The notes: a model not told the origin generated them from the letters alone. DNA of 64,000 bases from Parasphingopyxis algicola (GCF_013378075.1 NZ_CP051131.1:1984001-2048000), one strand, 5' to 3'. Shown: positions 8,108 to 16,819, numbered from the stretch's first letter. A program made the numbers and translations.

Positions 8108-8872
8108 CTATTCCCGCCAGCTCGTATCGATGCGGTCGACCTGCCGAACCCAGGCATCGAATTCCGCCCGTCCCGGTTCGGCGGACGCCTGGGTCTGGGA
8201 GATGTCGCGCTGATGGACGTCGACGACTTCTTGCGGGACGGCGATCGGCTCGCCGGCCTTCATCGTCGCCACCTGGATTTCGCACGCGCGTTGAAGCGCC
8301 CAATACTGGATCACCGCGATCGGCAATGTCGGCCCGATCACCACCGGCCCATGGTTTTTGAGCATCAGTATCCGGTTGCTGCCGAGATTTTCGAGCAGGC
8401 GTTCGCCCTCTTCCTCCCGCACCGTTACGCCCTCGAAATCGTGATAGGACAGACGGCCGATGAAATTGCAGGCGTAGAAGTTCACCGGCTGCAATCCGCC
8501 TTCCATCGAACAGACCGCCATGGTGTCGGTCGTATGCGTATGGATGATGCAATGCGCGTCGTGCAGGTGGCGGTGGAACAGGCTGTGCTGGACGAAACCG
8601 GCCTTATTGACGGGATATTCACTGCCGTCGAGCTTGTTGCCGTCGATGTCGATCTTGACGAGATTGGACGCCTTCACCTCGGAGAAATGGAGGCCGTAGG
8701 GGTTGATGAGGAACGCTCCGTCTTCGTTCGGCACCTTCACCGTGATGTGGTTGAAGATCGCCTCGTGCCAGCCCATCATCGCGAAAATGCGATAGGTGGC
8801 GGCCAGCTCCTGCCGGGCCTTCCATTCCTCGTCGGTCATCTGGTCGTTGGACGGGGCGACTGTCGTGGCCAT
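8108..8872 (-). CDS. class II aldolase/adducin family protein
   Basis: A 254-residue protein with the zinc-site pattern of class II aldolases: HTHTTDT supplies an HxH pair and LKNHGPVV a further histidine, with the FLINPYGLHFSE segment upstream. Family members cleave or epimerise sugar phosphates (L-fuculose-1-phosphate or ribulose-5-phosphate) or decarboxylate related acids. Sphingomonads carry several of unknown substrate. The start at 8872 (MATTVAPS) is preceded by GGAG at a 6-base spacing; the frame extends further upstream without a better site. It stands alone, followed by palindromic element A. Confidence 0.85.
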   Translation of the reverse strand: MATTVAPSNDQMTDEEWKARQELAATYRIFAMMGWHEAIFNHITVKVPNEDGAFLINPYGLHFSEVKASNLVKIDIDGNKLDGSEYPVNKAGFVQHSLFHRHLHDAHCIIHTHTTDTMAVCSMEGGLQPVNFYACNFIGRLSYHDFEGVTVREEEGERLLENLGSNRILMLKNHGPVVIGPTLPIAVIQYWALQRACEIQVATMKAGEPIAVPQEVVDVHQRDISQTQASAEPGRAEFDAWVRQVDRIDTSWRE

Positions 8873-9108
8873 CGCGATCTCCATCAATTGAGCGGAATTC
8901 AGCGCAGTTTCGCGCAATGCGCCGGCATTGTCGAGAGCCGCAACACACGCTTTTTGCTTGAAATCCGGCGCGCCGGTTGCTAGCTGGCCATCCGGAGCGC
9001 TGCGGAACGCAAGTTCGCGGTGCAATCGTATTTATGCTATGAGATTGATATCCGCGGGCAATATTCCGCCGGCGGGACGAGATGGTTCGATTGGAGACAG
9101 ACGGGTTT

Positions 9109-9312
9109 ATGCAAGTTTCAGTTCGCGATAATAATGTCGATCAGGCGCTCCGCGCGCTCAAGAAAAAGCTGCAGCGCGAGGGTGTGTATCGCGAAATGAA
9201 GCTGCGCCGGCATTACGAGAAACCGTCCGAAAAGCGTGCGCGCGAACGCGCCGCCGCCATCCGCCGCGCCCGCAAGCTCGAGCGCAAGCGCATGGAACGC
9301 GACGGTATCTAA
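9109..9312 (+). CDS. rpsU: 30S ribosomal protein S21
   Basis: A 67-residue, strongly basic protein beginning [20 protein letters not shown], the standard S21 sequence; it binds the 30S platform near the anti-Shine-Dalgarno region. The C-terminus is a lysine/arginine-rich helix ([18 protein letters not shown]). The start at 9109 is set by family alignment, since an earlier in-frame ATG would add nine non-conserved residues. An intrinsic terminator follows 28 bases after the stop, with palindromic element B immediately behind it. The gene is monocistronic. Confidence 0.97.
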   Translation: MQVSVRDNNVDQALRALKKKLQREGVYREMKLRRHYEKPSEKRARERAAAIRRARKLERKRMERDGI

Positions 9313-9340
9313 ACCGCTTCCTGCCCATCTCGACTAAAAG

Positions 9341-9365
9341 AGGCTGCCTTCGGGCGGCCTTTTTT
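9341..9365 (+). terminator. rpsU terminator
   Basis: AGGCTGCC-TTCG-GGCGGCCT stem-loop followed by TTTTT. Its T-tract runs directly into TTTGTCAGA of palindromic element B. Confidence 0.9.
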
Positions 9366-9561
9366 GTCAGACCTCGCCTTCGGCTCGGCGCCGCACCGGC
9401 CCGCACCCCCTCCCGGAGTCTTTTGGTCAGACTCGACCTAGCGGTCGAGCGCGGCACCGGCCCGCACCCCCTCCCGACCTCCCACTAAGGTACACTGAAT
9501 GGGAGGTCGGGAGGGGGTGCGGGCCGGTGCCGCGATTTTCCGGCAGGAAAATTCTGACAAA
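9363..9561. repeat. palindromic intergenic element, copy B
   Basis: A 199-bp element with a half unit (TTTGTCAGA, small hairpin, GCCGCACCGGCCC) followed by a full unit from about 9426. The full unit contains a perfect 34-bp inverted repeat (9451-9484 against 9500-9533) around the 15-nt core CTAAGGTACACTGAA. The small hairpins are CTCGACC-TAGC-GGTCGAG and ATTTTCC-GGCA-GGAAAAT, and the right boundary is TCTGACAA. A further loose hairpin, CTCGACC-GACA-GGTCGAG, lies just outside at about 9576-9593. It fills most of the gap between rpsU and the S9 peptidase gene. Confidence 0.9.
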
Positions 9562-9611
9562 AGAAAACTGCCGAGCTCGACCGACAGGTCGAGTCCTACA
9601 AATCGAAACCT

Positions 9612-11672
9612 CTACGGCGCGCTCGCCTCCGCTTCATCCCGATACCGTTCGAACCAGGCGAGGATCGCCGACGCCTTGGCCGCGCTTTGCGAGGGCCGGG
9701 CGGCAAGGCCGCCATGGCTGGCGCCGGGAACGCGGATCAGGGTGGTCGGCACGCCTTCCATGCGCAGCGCCATATAATATTGCTCCGCCTCGCTGACAGG
9801 CGTCCGTTCGTCCTCGCCGCCGACCACGACCAACGTCGGCGTTTCGACATTGCCGACGAGCGACAGCGGCGAGCGCGACCAGTAGGATTGCTGATCCTCC
9901 CAGGGCAGCGCGCCGAACCAGTATTGGGCGACGAAGACCGGGATGTCCGAAACGAGCGCCTGAGTCGTCCAGTTGATCACCGGTTTTTGTGTCGCAGCGG
10001 CCCGAAAGCGGCTGGTGTTGCCGACGATCCAGGATGTCAGCACCCCGCCGCCCGATCCACCGGTCACGAACAGCTGCTCCGGATCGACATACCCCTCCGC
10101 GATGACGCCATCCACGGCGTCCATCAGGTCGCGATAATCGTCGCCGGGATAGGCGTGGTGGATGAGGTTCGCGAACTCGGCGCCATAGGAGGTCGAGCCG
10201 CGCGGATTGACCGACAGCACCGCATAGCCGGCCGCGGCATAGAGCTGGTTGTCGGTCGAAAAATGGGGTCCGTAGGCGGCGAACGGCCCGCCATGAATTT
10301 CAAGGATCAGCGGATGGCGCTGCCCCGCGACATGGTCGGGCGGCAAGGTCAGCCAGGATTCAATCGTGCGGCCGTCCAGCGAGGAGAGCGTTTCGACGCG
10401 GCGGACCTCGCCCATCGCCTTGCGGTCGAGCAGGTTGGCGTTGAGGCGGGTCAGCCGGCGACTATCGCCGCCGCGCACGAGCACGACATCGGCCGGGCGC
10501 GTCGCCGGGCCGCCGGTGATGGCGAGGCTTCCGTCCCGCGCGACGCTGAACGCACCGCCCGAATACGGCCGGTCGAGTGTCGCGCCGGTCAACCCTTCGG
10601 CAACGGTGCGGATGGTTCCGGAGAGGGAGACCCGTGCGACCTTGGTTTCGCCGCGATCGTCATGGGAAAAATAGATGGCGCGGCTGTCGGCCGACCAGAC
10701 CGGGCTGTTCGCGCTGCGATCGAGCGCTCCGGTGAGCGCGCGCCGGTTGGAACCGTCCCGGTCCATCACGTAGAGAAGCGTATTGTGATAGCCGAGCCGC
10801 CGGTCGTCGAAGCCGAGCCAGGCGATATGCCGGCCGTCGGGGGAAACGACGGGGTTCGCATCGGGCCCGTCGCGATCGGTAAGCGCGGTGATCGTGCTCG
10901 TCGCGACGTCGAGCGAATAGATCTCGCTCTCGATGGGATCGAGCTCCCAGTCTGGCGAGCGATTGCCGCTGAACAGGATCGATCGGCCGTCCGCCGTCCA
11001 GGAGAGCGGGCCGCCATGATGATAGTCGCCGAAACTGAGCTGGCGCGCCGCGCCGCCATCGGCGGGCACGACGAAGATCTGCTCGAAGCCGGGCTGGAGA
11101 TAGCCGGCGCCGTCGGCGCGATAGCCGATCGCCGTCGTCACATCGAGCGGCTCCGCCCATTCGGCGCCCTCCGGCGCGTCGGGCAAGGTACCGAGCGGTT
11201 CCGATGCGCCGGGAACCAGCATCGCATAGGCGATCCGGCTCCCGTCGGGCGACCAGGCGATGCTGCCGGGCGCATTGGCCAGGCCCGTCAACCGCACGGA
11301 CTCTCCGCTTTCCATCCAGCGCACGAAGAGCTGCGAGGAACCGCCCTCCGCCGAGGAAATATAGGCGAGCTTGCCGCCGTCGGGCGACCAGCGCGGATTC
11401 ATATGCGAACCCGGCCCCGCGGCGATCGGCATCTGCTCGTCGGATCGCGTATCGACGAGCCAGATCGTCGGCCGGAAGCGATCGGTCATGATATCGCCGG
11501 ACCGCCTGACATAGGCGACCCAGCGCCCGTCCGGGCTGATCTGCGGATCGGCGGCGATTTCGAGCGAGAAGAGATCCGCGCCCGTGAAATGCCGCTCGGG
11601 CCCGTCCGCCTGCAGCGCGAACGCCGGAACCGCAAACACCAGCCAGAAGGCCGCACAGAATCGCTTGAACAT
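9612..11672 (-). CDS. exported S9 family prolyl oligopeptidase-like peptidase
   Basis: A 686-residue protein with signal peptide (MFKRFCAAFWLVFAVPAFA) and an N-terminal beta-propeller made of WD40-like PD40 repeats (ISPDGRWVAYV, WSPDGGKLAYI and similar). The C-terminal alpha/beta-hydrolase domain has catalytic Ser near 540 (GGSGG), Asp near 621 (GGEDERTP) and His near 653 (GASHGG). This is the DPP/acylaminoacyl peptidase layout, acting in the periplasm on short peptides. The start at 11672 is preceded by AAGGGG at a good distance. The gene is 89 bases downstream of the FemAB-like gene and probably has its own promoter. Exact specificity is not readable. Confidence 0.92.
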   Translation of the reverse strand: MFKRFCAAFWLVFAVPAFALQADGPERHFTGADLFSLEIAADPQISPDGRWVAYVRRSGDIMTDRFRPTIWLVDTRSDEQMPIAAGPGSHMNPRWSPDGGKLAYISSAEGGSSQLFVRWMESGESVRLTGLANAPGSIAWSPDGSRIAYAMLVPGASEPLGTLPDAPEGAEWAEPLDVTTAIGYRADGAGYLQPGFEQIFVVPADGGAARQLSFGDYHHGGPLSWTADGRSILFSGNRSPDWELDPIESEIYSLDVATSTITALTDRDGPDANPVVSPDGRHIAWLGFDDRRLGYHNTLLYVMDRDGSNRRALTGALDRSANSPVWSADSRAIYFSHDDRGETKVARVSLSGTIRTVAEGLTGATLDRPYSGGAFSVARDGSLAITGGPATRPADVVLVRGGDSRRLTRLNANLLDRKAMGEVRRVETLSSLDGRTIESWLTLPPDHVAGQRHPLILEIHGGPFAAYGPHFSTDNQLYAAAGYAVLSVNPRGSTSYGAEFANLIHHAYPGDDYRDLMDAVDGVIAEGYVDPEQLFVTGGSGGGVLTSWIVGNTSRFRAAATQKPVINWTTQALVSDIPVFVAQYWFGALPWEDQQSYWSRSPLSLVGNVETPTLVVVGGEDERTPVSEAEQYYMALRMEGVPTTLIRVPGASHGGLAARPSQSAAKASAILAWFERYRDEAEASAP

Positions 11673-11761
11673 GGATATCCCCTTGCCGCTATGACGGCCG
11701 ACTAAAGCATATCGCCCGCCGGGCCGCCATCCTGCGCGGAGAATGGCCGAACGATCTCGCC

Positions 11762-12910
11762 CTAGTCCGCTTTCCTGAACGGCGTCATTTCCCCGAGAAA
11801 CTCGATCTCGCGCTCGACGGCATGGCGTTCGGCGGTGAGGAAATCGGCGACCGCGCGGCGGAAACCGGGATCGGGGAAATAATGGGCGGACCAAGTCCGC
11901 ACGGGGCGGTAGCCGCGCGCCAGCTTGTGCGAACCCTGCGCGCCCGCCTCCACCCTCTGAAGCCCGCGCGCAATTGCCGCATCGATGGCCTGATAGTAGC
12001 AGAGTTCGAAATGGAGGAAGGGCACGTCGGCGAGACAGCCCCAATAGCGGCCGTACAGGGTATCCGCACCGATCAGGTTGAGCGCCCCGGCAATCGGTTC
12101 GCCGTCGCGCCGGGCCAGGATCAGCAGGGTTTGCCCGCCCATCCGCTCGCCGAGCAGCGAGAAGAAGGAGCGGGTCAGATAAGGCCGCCCCCATTTGCGC
12201 ATCCCGGTGTCCTGATAGAAATCCCAGAAGATATCCCAGTGATCCTCGCTGAGGTCGGCGCCGGTGACATGCTCGATCTCCAGACCCTCGACGGCGCGGC
12301 GGCGTTCCTTGCGGATCGCCTTGCGCTTGCGCGAGGAGAGCGCGTCGAGAAAGGCGTCGAAATCGGCATAGCCGTCATTTTCCCAGTGAAACTGGCTGCC
12401 CGCGCGGATCAGCCAGCCGGCATTTTCGAACCAGACGATCTCGTCCTCCGCGATAAAAGTCGCATGGGCCGAAGAGAGATCGTTATCGCGCGTGATCGTT
12501 TCGAGCGCCGCGATCAGCGCGGGGATGCGGCCTGAATCGCGCGCCAGCAGCCGCCGCCCGGGCACCGGCGTGAACGGCACCGCGACCTGGAGCTTGGGAT
12601 AATAGCGTCCGCCCGCCCGCTCCCAGGCATCGGCCCAGGCATGATCGAACACATATTCGCCCTGGCTATGGCCTTTGACATAGGCCGGCGCGACGGCGTC
12701 GAGCCTTCCGTCCGCCCCTTCGATCGACACGGGAATCGGCTGCCAGCCGGTCTCCGAGGAGACGCTGCCCGACTCTTCGAGGATCGAGAGAAAAGCGTGG
12801 CGGAGAAACGGATTGTCGTCGCCCACACAGGCATCCCACCCTGCCGCATCGAGCGATCCGACGCCATCCGCGATCCGCGCGACGATCGGCTCGGGATCGC
12901 CCTCGCTCAT
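11762..12910 (-). CDS. FemAB-like GNAT-fold protein (DUF482 family)
   Basis: A 382-residue protein of the DUF482 (peptidoglycan biosynthesis/recognition, FemAB-like) family. It shows the conserved segments YFPDPGF, GAQGSHKLARGYRP and HFELCYYQAI in the C-terminal GNAT fold. FemAB relatives transfer aminoacyl groups from tRNA to lipid-linked peptidoglycan precursors, but DUF482 proteins are not experimentally assigned. The ATG at 12910 overlaps the stop of the GDPD gene by 4 bp, marking it as the last gene of a five-gene operon. No signal peptide or membrane span is apparent. Confidence 0.85.
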   Translation of the reverse strand: MSEGDPEPIVARIADGVGSLDAAGWDACVGDDNPFLRHAFLSILEESGSVSSETGWQPIPVSIEGADGRLDAVAPAYVKGHSQGEYVFDHAWADAWERAGGRYYPKLQVAVPFTPVPGRRLLARDSGRIPALIAALETITRDNDLSSAHATFIAEDEIVWFENAGWLIRAGSQFHWENDGYADFDAFLDALSSRKRKAIRKERRRAVEGLEIEHVTGADLSEDHWDIFWDFYQDTGMRKWGRPYLTRSFFSLLGERMGGQTLLILARRDGEPIAGALNLIGADTLYGRYWGCLADVPFLHFELCYYQAIDAAIARGLQRVEAGAQGSHKLARGYRPVRTWSAHYFPDPGFRRAVADFLTAERHAVEREIEFLGEMTPFRKAD

Positions 12911-13626
12911 GGGTTTTCGTAGATGATCTGGTCGGCCCCCTTGGCGGCGCATGCCCGTTCGCCGTCGGTCCGGACGGTCCAGGTCACGACCGGAACGCCC
13001 TTTTCGCGCAGGGAATCGGCGAAGGTCGACGGCAGGTCTCTTATGTCATAGGCGAGGAAATGCGGCTCGGCGCGAAACACCGAGAGCGAACGCTGCATCG
13101 GCCCTTTGAGGCGCGCGGCGAGCGAGACTTCGTCATGCTCGGTCACGACCAGACCGCGGACGACGGACGGCGCATTCCGGGCGAACCAGCGCCCGACCTC
13201 GGGGTTGAACGACATGACCGCCGCCTCGCCGTCATAATCGGCCAGCGCGTCGGCGACCGAACGGCAGAGCTTCTTCACCTTGCGGTTCTTCGCCTTCAAT
13301 TCGATCAGAACGGGCGCGCGCCCGGCGACCAGATCGAGCATCCCGGTCAGCCGCGGCACGGTTTCGTCGCTGTCCTTGAACTTGATCTTTGCGAGCTTGG
13401 CCGCCTTGCGCTCGATGACCGGCCCGGTCTTTCGCGTGAGCCGGTCGAGCTCATAGTCATGGAAAACCATCGCCACGCCATCCTTGCTGACCTGGACATC
13501 GGTTTCGATGCCATGACCTGCGGCGATCGCCGCTTCGAAGGCGGCGCGGCTGTTCTCGACGACGCCGGCCCCGTGCAGCCCGCGATGGGCGAAGGGCGCA
13601 CGCGTCAGAAAGCCGAGATCAGCCAT
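12907..13626 (-). CDS. glycerophosphodiester phosphodiesterase family protein
   Basis: A 239-residue GDPD with the catalytic set in order: H14-R15 (AHRG), E25-N26 (VENS), the E41/D43 metal ligands (IETDVQVSKDG) and H56 (FHDYEL). These enzymes hydrolyse glycerophosphodiesters to glycerol-3-phosphate and an alcohol with a divalent metal. No signal peptide is seen, so it is probably cytoplasmic like UgpQ. The start at 13626 lies eight bases inside the end of the RidA gene, and the stop overlaps the FemAB-like start by 4 bp, so translation is likely coupled in the operon. Confidence 0.92.
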   Translation of the reverse strand: MADLGFLTRAPFAHRGLHGAGVVENSRAAFEAAIAAGHGIETDVQVSKDGVAMVFHDYELDRLTRKTGPVIERKAAKLAKIKFKDSDETVPRLTGMLDLVAGRAPVLIELKAKNRKVKKLCRSVADALADYDGEAAVMSFNPEVGRWFARNAPSVVRGLVVTEHDEVSLAARLKGPMQRSLSVFRAEPHFLAYDIRDLPSTFADSLREKGVPVVTWTVRTDGERACAAKGADQIIYENP

Positions 13627-14089
13627 CGGACACCGCGACGATGGCATCGATCTCGACCGCGACGCCGAGCGGCAGGACCGGCACGCCGACCGCGCTGCGC
13701 GCATGGCGGCCCGGCTCGCCGAAAATTTCCTGCATCAGTTCGGACGCGCCATTGGCAACCTTGGCCTGATCGGTGAAGCGGCCGTCGGAATTGACGAATA
13801 CGCCGAGCTTCACGATCCGCTCGACCCGGTCCAGATCGCCGAGCGCCGCCTTCATCTGCGCGACCAGCATCACCGCGCATGCGCGCGCCGCTTTCTGGCC
13901 ATAGGCCACATCGCGATCCTCGCCGAGGCGGCCGAGCATCAGATCGCCATTATCGTCGAACGGCAGCTGGCCGGAGATATGGAGGAACCCGCCCTGCTCG
14001 ACCGCCGGCACATAGGCGGCAACGGGCGCCGCGGGCTCGGGAAGCGTGAGGCCGATTTCGGTTAGCCGTGCCTCGATTTCGCCGCTCAT
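13619..14089 (-). CDS. RidA family protein
   Basis: A 156-residue YjgF/YER057c/UK114-type protein of the longer (about 150-residue) subfamily, with SGQLPFDDNGDL near the N-terminus and ARSAVGVPVLPLGVAVEIDAI at the C-terminus. Classical RidA uses an arginine near the C-terminus to deaminate 2-aminoacrylate. Here the equivalent ARSAVGV segment retains an arginine. The gene overlaps its neighbours on both sides (4 bp with the HAD gene, 8 bp with GDPD), placing it mid-operon. Whether it has true enamine deaminase activity is not certain for this subfamily. Confidence 0.9.
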   Translation of the reverse strand: MSGEIEARLTEIGLTLPEPAAPVAAYVPAVEQGGFLHISGQLPFDDNGDLMLGRLGEDRDVAYGQKAARACAVMLVAQMKAALGDLDRVERIVKLGVFVNSDGRFTDQAKVANGASELMQEIFGEPGRHARSAVGVPVLPLGVAVEIDAIVAVSDG

Positions 14090-14709
14090 GCCGATTCTCC
14101 TTCCGTGATCCGATCAATAATCCAGTGCTGGGCCTCGTGCCAGTCGTCGATCCGGGCATGGGCATGGTCGGCGGGCGGAACGTGCGGGGCGAGCGACGGT
14201 TCGGCGATCATGTGCAGCCGCCAGACCTGCGGCGCGGTGCGCGCGACGGATTCGTGATGAACGCCGAGATCGTCGACGAAAAAGGCTAGCGGCGGGGCAT
14301 GTTCGACGAGCAGCCTCTCGACCTTGTCCCCCTTGCCGCCCTGATTGGTGTGGACCGGGAATTCGATACCGAACCGGCTGAGCTGCTTGGCGCGCGCGGT
14401 GCGGAACTCGTCCTGCAGATTGGTGAGGATGACGACCTCGGCATATTCGGAAATCGAAACCAGCGCTTCGCTTGCACCGGGTACGATCGTCTGGCGATGC
14501 ATCTCGGTATCGAAAAATCCGTTGAGGAGCGGCCAGATCTCCTCGCCCTGCAAGGGCGGACTGCCGTCGCGCGGGCGCACGGCATCGATGAAATTACCGC
14601 CTTCGAGCACGAAATCGAGATCATGGGCTTCGTCGAGCCAGTCGCCGAAATGGCTGACCATGTGCAGCAGCACTTCATCGCAATCGCAGATGACGAGCGG
14701 ACGGCTCAT
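14086..14709 (-). CDS. HAD family hydrolase
   Basis: A 207-residue haloacid-dehalogenase superfamily protein. Motif I is the D9-C-D11 pair in VICDCDEVLLHMVSHF, a mid-protein VVILTNLQDEF gives motif II, and FFVDDLGVHHES gives the acidic motif IV. These hydrolases use an aspartyl-phosphate intermediate. The substrate is unknown. It overlaps DUF3572 upstream and RidA downstream by 4 bp each. The association with DUF3572 and divK recurs in alphaproteobacteria as far as I recall. Confidence 0.85.
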   Translation of the reverse strand: MSRPLVICDCDEVLLHMVSHFGDWLDEAHDLDFVLEGGNFIDAVRPRDGSPPLQGEEIWPLLNGFFDTEMHRQTIVPGASEALVSISEYAEVVILTNLQDEFRTARAKQLSRFGIEFPVHTNQGGKGDKVERLLVEHAPPLAFFVDDLGVHHESVARTAPQVWRLHMIAEPSLAPHVPPADHAHARIDDWHEAQHWIIDRITEGESA

Positions 14710-14987
14710 GCTTCCAATTCCCTTCGTGCGGCTACCAGATCCTCAGGTGAGGATTGAATCGCCTCCGCGCAAGCGATCAGGTCCGGCTCATAGGCCTCGA
14801 GAAACCGGATCACGGCCGCCAGCGTCGCGGGTTCGCCCAGCGCCGCGCGCAGATGACCGGCGGTCAGCCCGGTCAGCGCCAGGAGACGCTGCGCCCGATC
14901 CTCCTCGCCCAGGATCCAGGCGAGCGCGCGCAGCGCCACGGCCGCCGCATCCAGCCCGATCTCGCCATTTGTATCGTCCGCCATCAT
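14706..14987 (-). CDS. DUF3572 family protein
   Basis: A 93-residue, mostly helical acidic protein fitting DUF3572, with ALAWILGEEDRAQRLLALTG, HLRAALGEPATLAAVIRFLE and a C-terminal ARRELEA. The family is confined largely to alphaproteobacteria and has no known function. It is the first gene of the leftward operon and is divergent from divK, with only 38 bases between the two starts. The regulatory region is therefore shared or embedded in the genes. Confidence 0.85.
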   Translation of the reverse strand: MMADDTNGEIGLDAAAVALRALAWILGEEDRAQRLLALTGLTAGHLRAALGEPATLAAVIRFLEAYEPDLIACAEAIQSSPEDLVAARRELEA

Positions 14988-15025
14988 CGCCTAGACATAT
15001 CCCGAACAATGGACCGGGGTGGCAA

Positions 15026-15388
15026 GTGGCGAAAAAGGTGCTCGTTGTCGAGGACAACGATCTCAACCGAAAACTTTTTTGCGACCTTCTGCGCGCGCAC
15101 GACTTCGAACCCGAACCGTTGAGCGACGGACGCGAGGCGCTGAAGACCGCAAAGGCGAAGACGCCCGATCTCATCATCATGGATATCCAGATGCCGCATG
15201 TCAGCGGACTCGATCTGATCGGGGCGCTGAAGAAAGACGCCGGCCTCAAGGCCATTCCGATCATGGCGGTAACCGCCTATGCGGCGAAGGGCGACGAGGA
15301 ACGGATTCGCGATGCGGGCGCCGAGAGCTATGTCTCGAAACCGATATCGGTGGTGAAATTTATCGAGGAAGTGCGGGCTCTGATCTAA
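15026..15388 (+). CDS. divK: single-domain response regulator, DivK homologue
   Basis: A 120-residue receiver domain with E9-D10 in the acidic pocket, phosphoacceptor D53 (LIIMDIQMP), the conserved Thr in AVTAYAAKGDEERI and Lys in VSKPISVVKF. It follows Caulobacter DivK closely along its length. DivK relays phosphate signals from the PleC/DivJ kinases to control CtrA and the asymmetric cell cycle. The start is GTG at 15026 (MAKKVLVVEDND), preceded by GGGGTGG at a 3-4 base spacing; no ATG is available nearby. It is divergent from the DUF3572 operon. Confidence 0.93.
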   Translation: MAKKVLVVEDNDLNRKLFCDLLRAHDFEPEPLSDGREALKTAKAKTPDLIIMDIQMPHVSGLDLIGALKKDAGLKAIPIMAVTAYAAKGDEERIRDAGAESYVSKPISVVKFIEEVRALI

Positions 15389-15435
15389 GCAGGAACGCCG
15401 GCGCGTTGGGCGAGCAGCGATATCGCCGCCCGAGC

Positions 15436-15603
15436 CTATTTGATCTTGGCTTCCTTGAACTCGACATGCTTGCGCGCGACGGGATCATATTTCCGCATGA
15501 CCATCTTCTCGGTGAGGTTGCGCGGATTCTTCTTCGTTACGTAGAAGAAGCCCGTACCTTCCGAGCTGACGAGTTTGATTTTCACGGTCGCCGGTTTGGC
15601 CAT
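15436..15603 (-). CDS. rpmG: 50S ribosomal protein L33
   Basis: A 55-residue protein that I translated directly from the minus strand. It begins [18 protein letters not shown], contains [10 protein letters not shown] and ends [10 protein letters not shown], the alphaproteobacterial cysteine-free form of L33. It sits in the large subunit near the E-site. The start has AAGG about nine bases upstream. It is monocistronic, convergent with divK and separated from it by 47 bases. Confidence 0.96.
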   Translation of the reverse strand: MAKPATVKIKLVSSEGTGFFYVTKKNPRNLTEKMVMRKYDPVARKHVEFKEAKIK

Positions 15604-15793
15604 GACCCGAACCTTTTCAAATAATGAGCTGTGCGGGGCGCGCTGACGATCATCGAGTCATCGCTTGCCCGAAGCGCGCGCATCTGCCCGTCGGACGACC
15701 GATTGTCAAGCCGGGCAACGCGGTCCGTTGCGATTAACCTTTTGCTAACCATAAGGGCGCACAAGGGGATCGCGATACGAAGGAGCCAGGACG

Positions 15794-16120
15794 ATGCAGC
15801 TTCACGACGACGCCCGTCTTCCGATTTGTGCCAATCTCTACACGCAGATCGAGCAGCTGGAACAGGATTGCCGCTCCATGACGCTTCCCGCGCTTCACGA
15901 GGCCATCGACGAGATTCGGACCAAGGCGGTCGCGCATCATCTGGTCGCGCTCGAGGGTATCGCCCACGCATTCGAGCGATCAATCGCCCGCAATCGCCAG
16001 GCGACGGCCTTCGGTCTCTATTTCGACCAGCTCAAGCTCGCGACCGGCTGTGCCGCAGCCGACACCGACACGGCGCGCGATGCGATGCTCGCCGCCATAT
16101 CGGTACGGCTGACGGGCTGA
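15794..16120 (+). CDS. conserved-looking small helical protein, unknown function
   Basis: A 108-residue, predominantly helical protein (MQLHDDARLPICANLYTQIE...). It has no signal peptide, membrane span or recognised catalytic motif; two histidine pairs (HLVALEGIAHAFE region) are visible but unremarkable. The start is well supported by AAGGAG eight bases upstream. It precedes the Gdt1-like gene by only 12 bases, so they are probably co-transcribed. I do not recognise the family. Codon use and the ribosome-binding site make it a real gene. Confidence 0.7.
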   Translation: MQLHDDARLPICANLYTQIEQLEQDCRSMTLPALHEAIDEIRTKAVAHHLVALEGIAHAFERSIARNRQATAFGLYFDQLKLATGCAAADTDTARDAMLAAISVRLTG

Positions 16121-16132
16121 CGCCCGCTTCCG

Positions 16133-16699
16133 ATGGACGCCTTCTTTCTACCCCTTGTCGCGGCGGCGCTCGCGGAATGGGGCGACAAGACGCAGATCGT
16201 AGCCATGCTCCTGGCCATGCGCTTCGCCAAGCCGATACCCATCCTGATCGCGATCGCCGCGGCCGCCGCGATCAATATGAGCATCGCGGCCTTTGGCGGA
16301 TCGCTGCTGACTCAGATGATCGCGCCGGACGCCGCGCTGCTGTTCCTTGCGCTCGGATTCCTGTTCGCCGCGGTCGGCGCCTTCATTCCCTTTCGCGATC
16401 CGGATGCCGGGGAAGGCTGGAAAATCGGTGCTTTCGCCACGAGTTTCGCGGCGTTTCTCGCGGTCGAATTCGGCGACAAGACGCAGTTCATCACCGCCGG
16501 CTTCGGGGCGATCTCGCCGCACTGGCCCTTCGCCGCCGCCGGGGCGACGCTTGGCGTCCTGCTCGGTTGTGCGCCGGCCGTGATGCTCGGCAGCGCGTTG
16601 CGGGAAACCCTGCCGCTCCCGACAATCCGGAAGGGCATCGGTGCGCTATTCCTCCTTATTTCATCGATAATTGCGATCAATGCCTTCTCTTTGATCTAA
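16133..16699 (+). CDS. TMEM165/GDT1 family transporter
   Basis: A 188-residue membrane protein with six predicted spans in two halves. Each half carries the family signature E-x-G-D-K-T: AEWGDKTQIVAML near residue 17 and VEFGDKTQFITAG in the second half. UPF0016/GDT1 proteins exchange Ca2+ or Mn2+ for protons, and bacterial members export manganese in the inner membrane. The length is near the family norm. The gene follows the small helical protein in a likely two-gene unit. Mn export is inferred from characterised relatives. Confidence 0.9.
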   Translation: MDAFFLPLVAAALAEWGDKTQIVAMLLAMRFAKPIPILIAIAAAAAINMSIAAFGGSLLTQMIAPDAALLFLALGFLFAAVGAFIPFRDPDAGEGWKIGAFATSFAAFLAVEFGDKTQFITAGFGAISPHWPFAAAGATLGVLLGCAPAVMLGSALRETLPLPTIRKGIGALFLLISSIIAINAFSLI

Positions 16700-16730
16700 T
16701 TTATCGATCATTGAGAGTGAGAGTTTTCGG

Positions 16731-16776
16731 CCCGAAACATCGCGATTTTTGGGACCCGAAACGCTATAAGCGCGTT
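16731..16776 (+). promoter_or_regulatory. EcfG-like promoter with CCCGAAAC direct repeat upstream of dps
   Basis: GGGAC at 16751-16755 and CGTT at 16773-16776 are 17 bases apart, one mismatch from the alphaproteobacterial general-stress consensus GGAAC-N16/17-CGTT, 44 bases before the dps start. CCCGAAAC occurs twice, at 16731-16738 and 16755-16762. A sigma-70-like TATAAG also occurs at 16765-16770. Confidence 0.45.
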
Positions 16777-16819
16777 GATCGGATAACATTGTAAAACACC
16801 GAACAGGAGGCCAACCATC

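Noticed and set aside
7912-9561. A transposon with its own transposase between elements A and B
   Set aside because: The 1.2 kb between the copies holds only the aldolase and rpsU genes, both ordinary core genes, and no transposase.
9687-11705. Long plus-strand frame opposite the S9 peptidase
   Set aside because: Antisense of a clearly conserved enzyme with a catalytic triad; the antisense protein has no recognisable feature.
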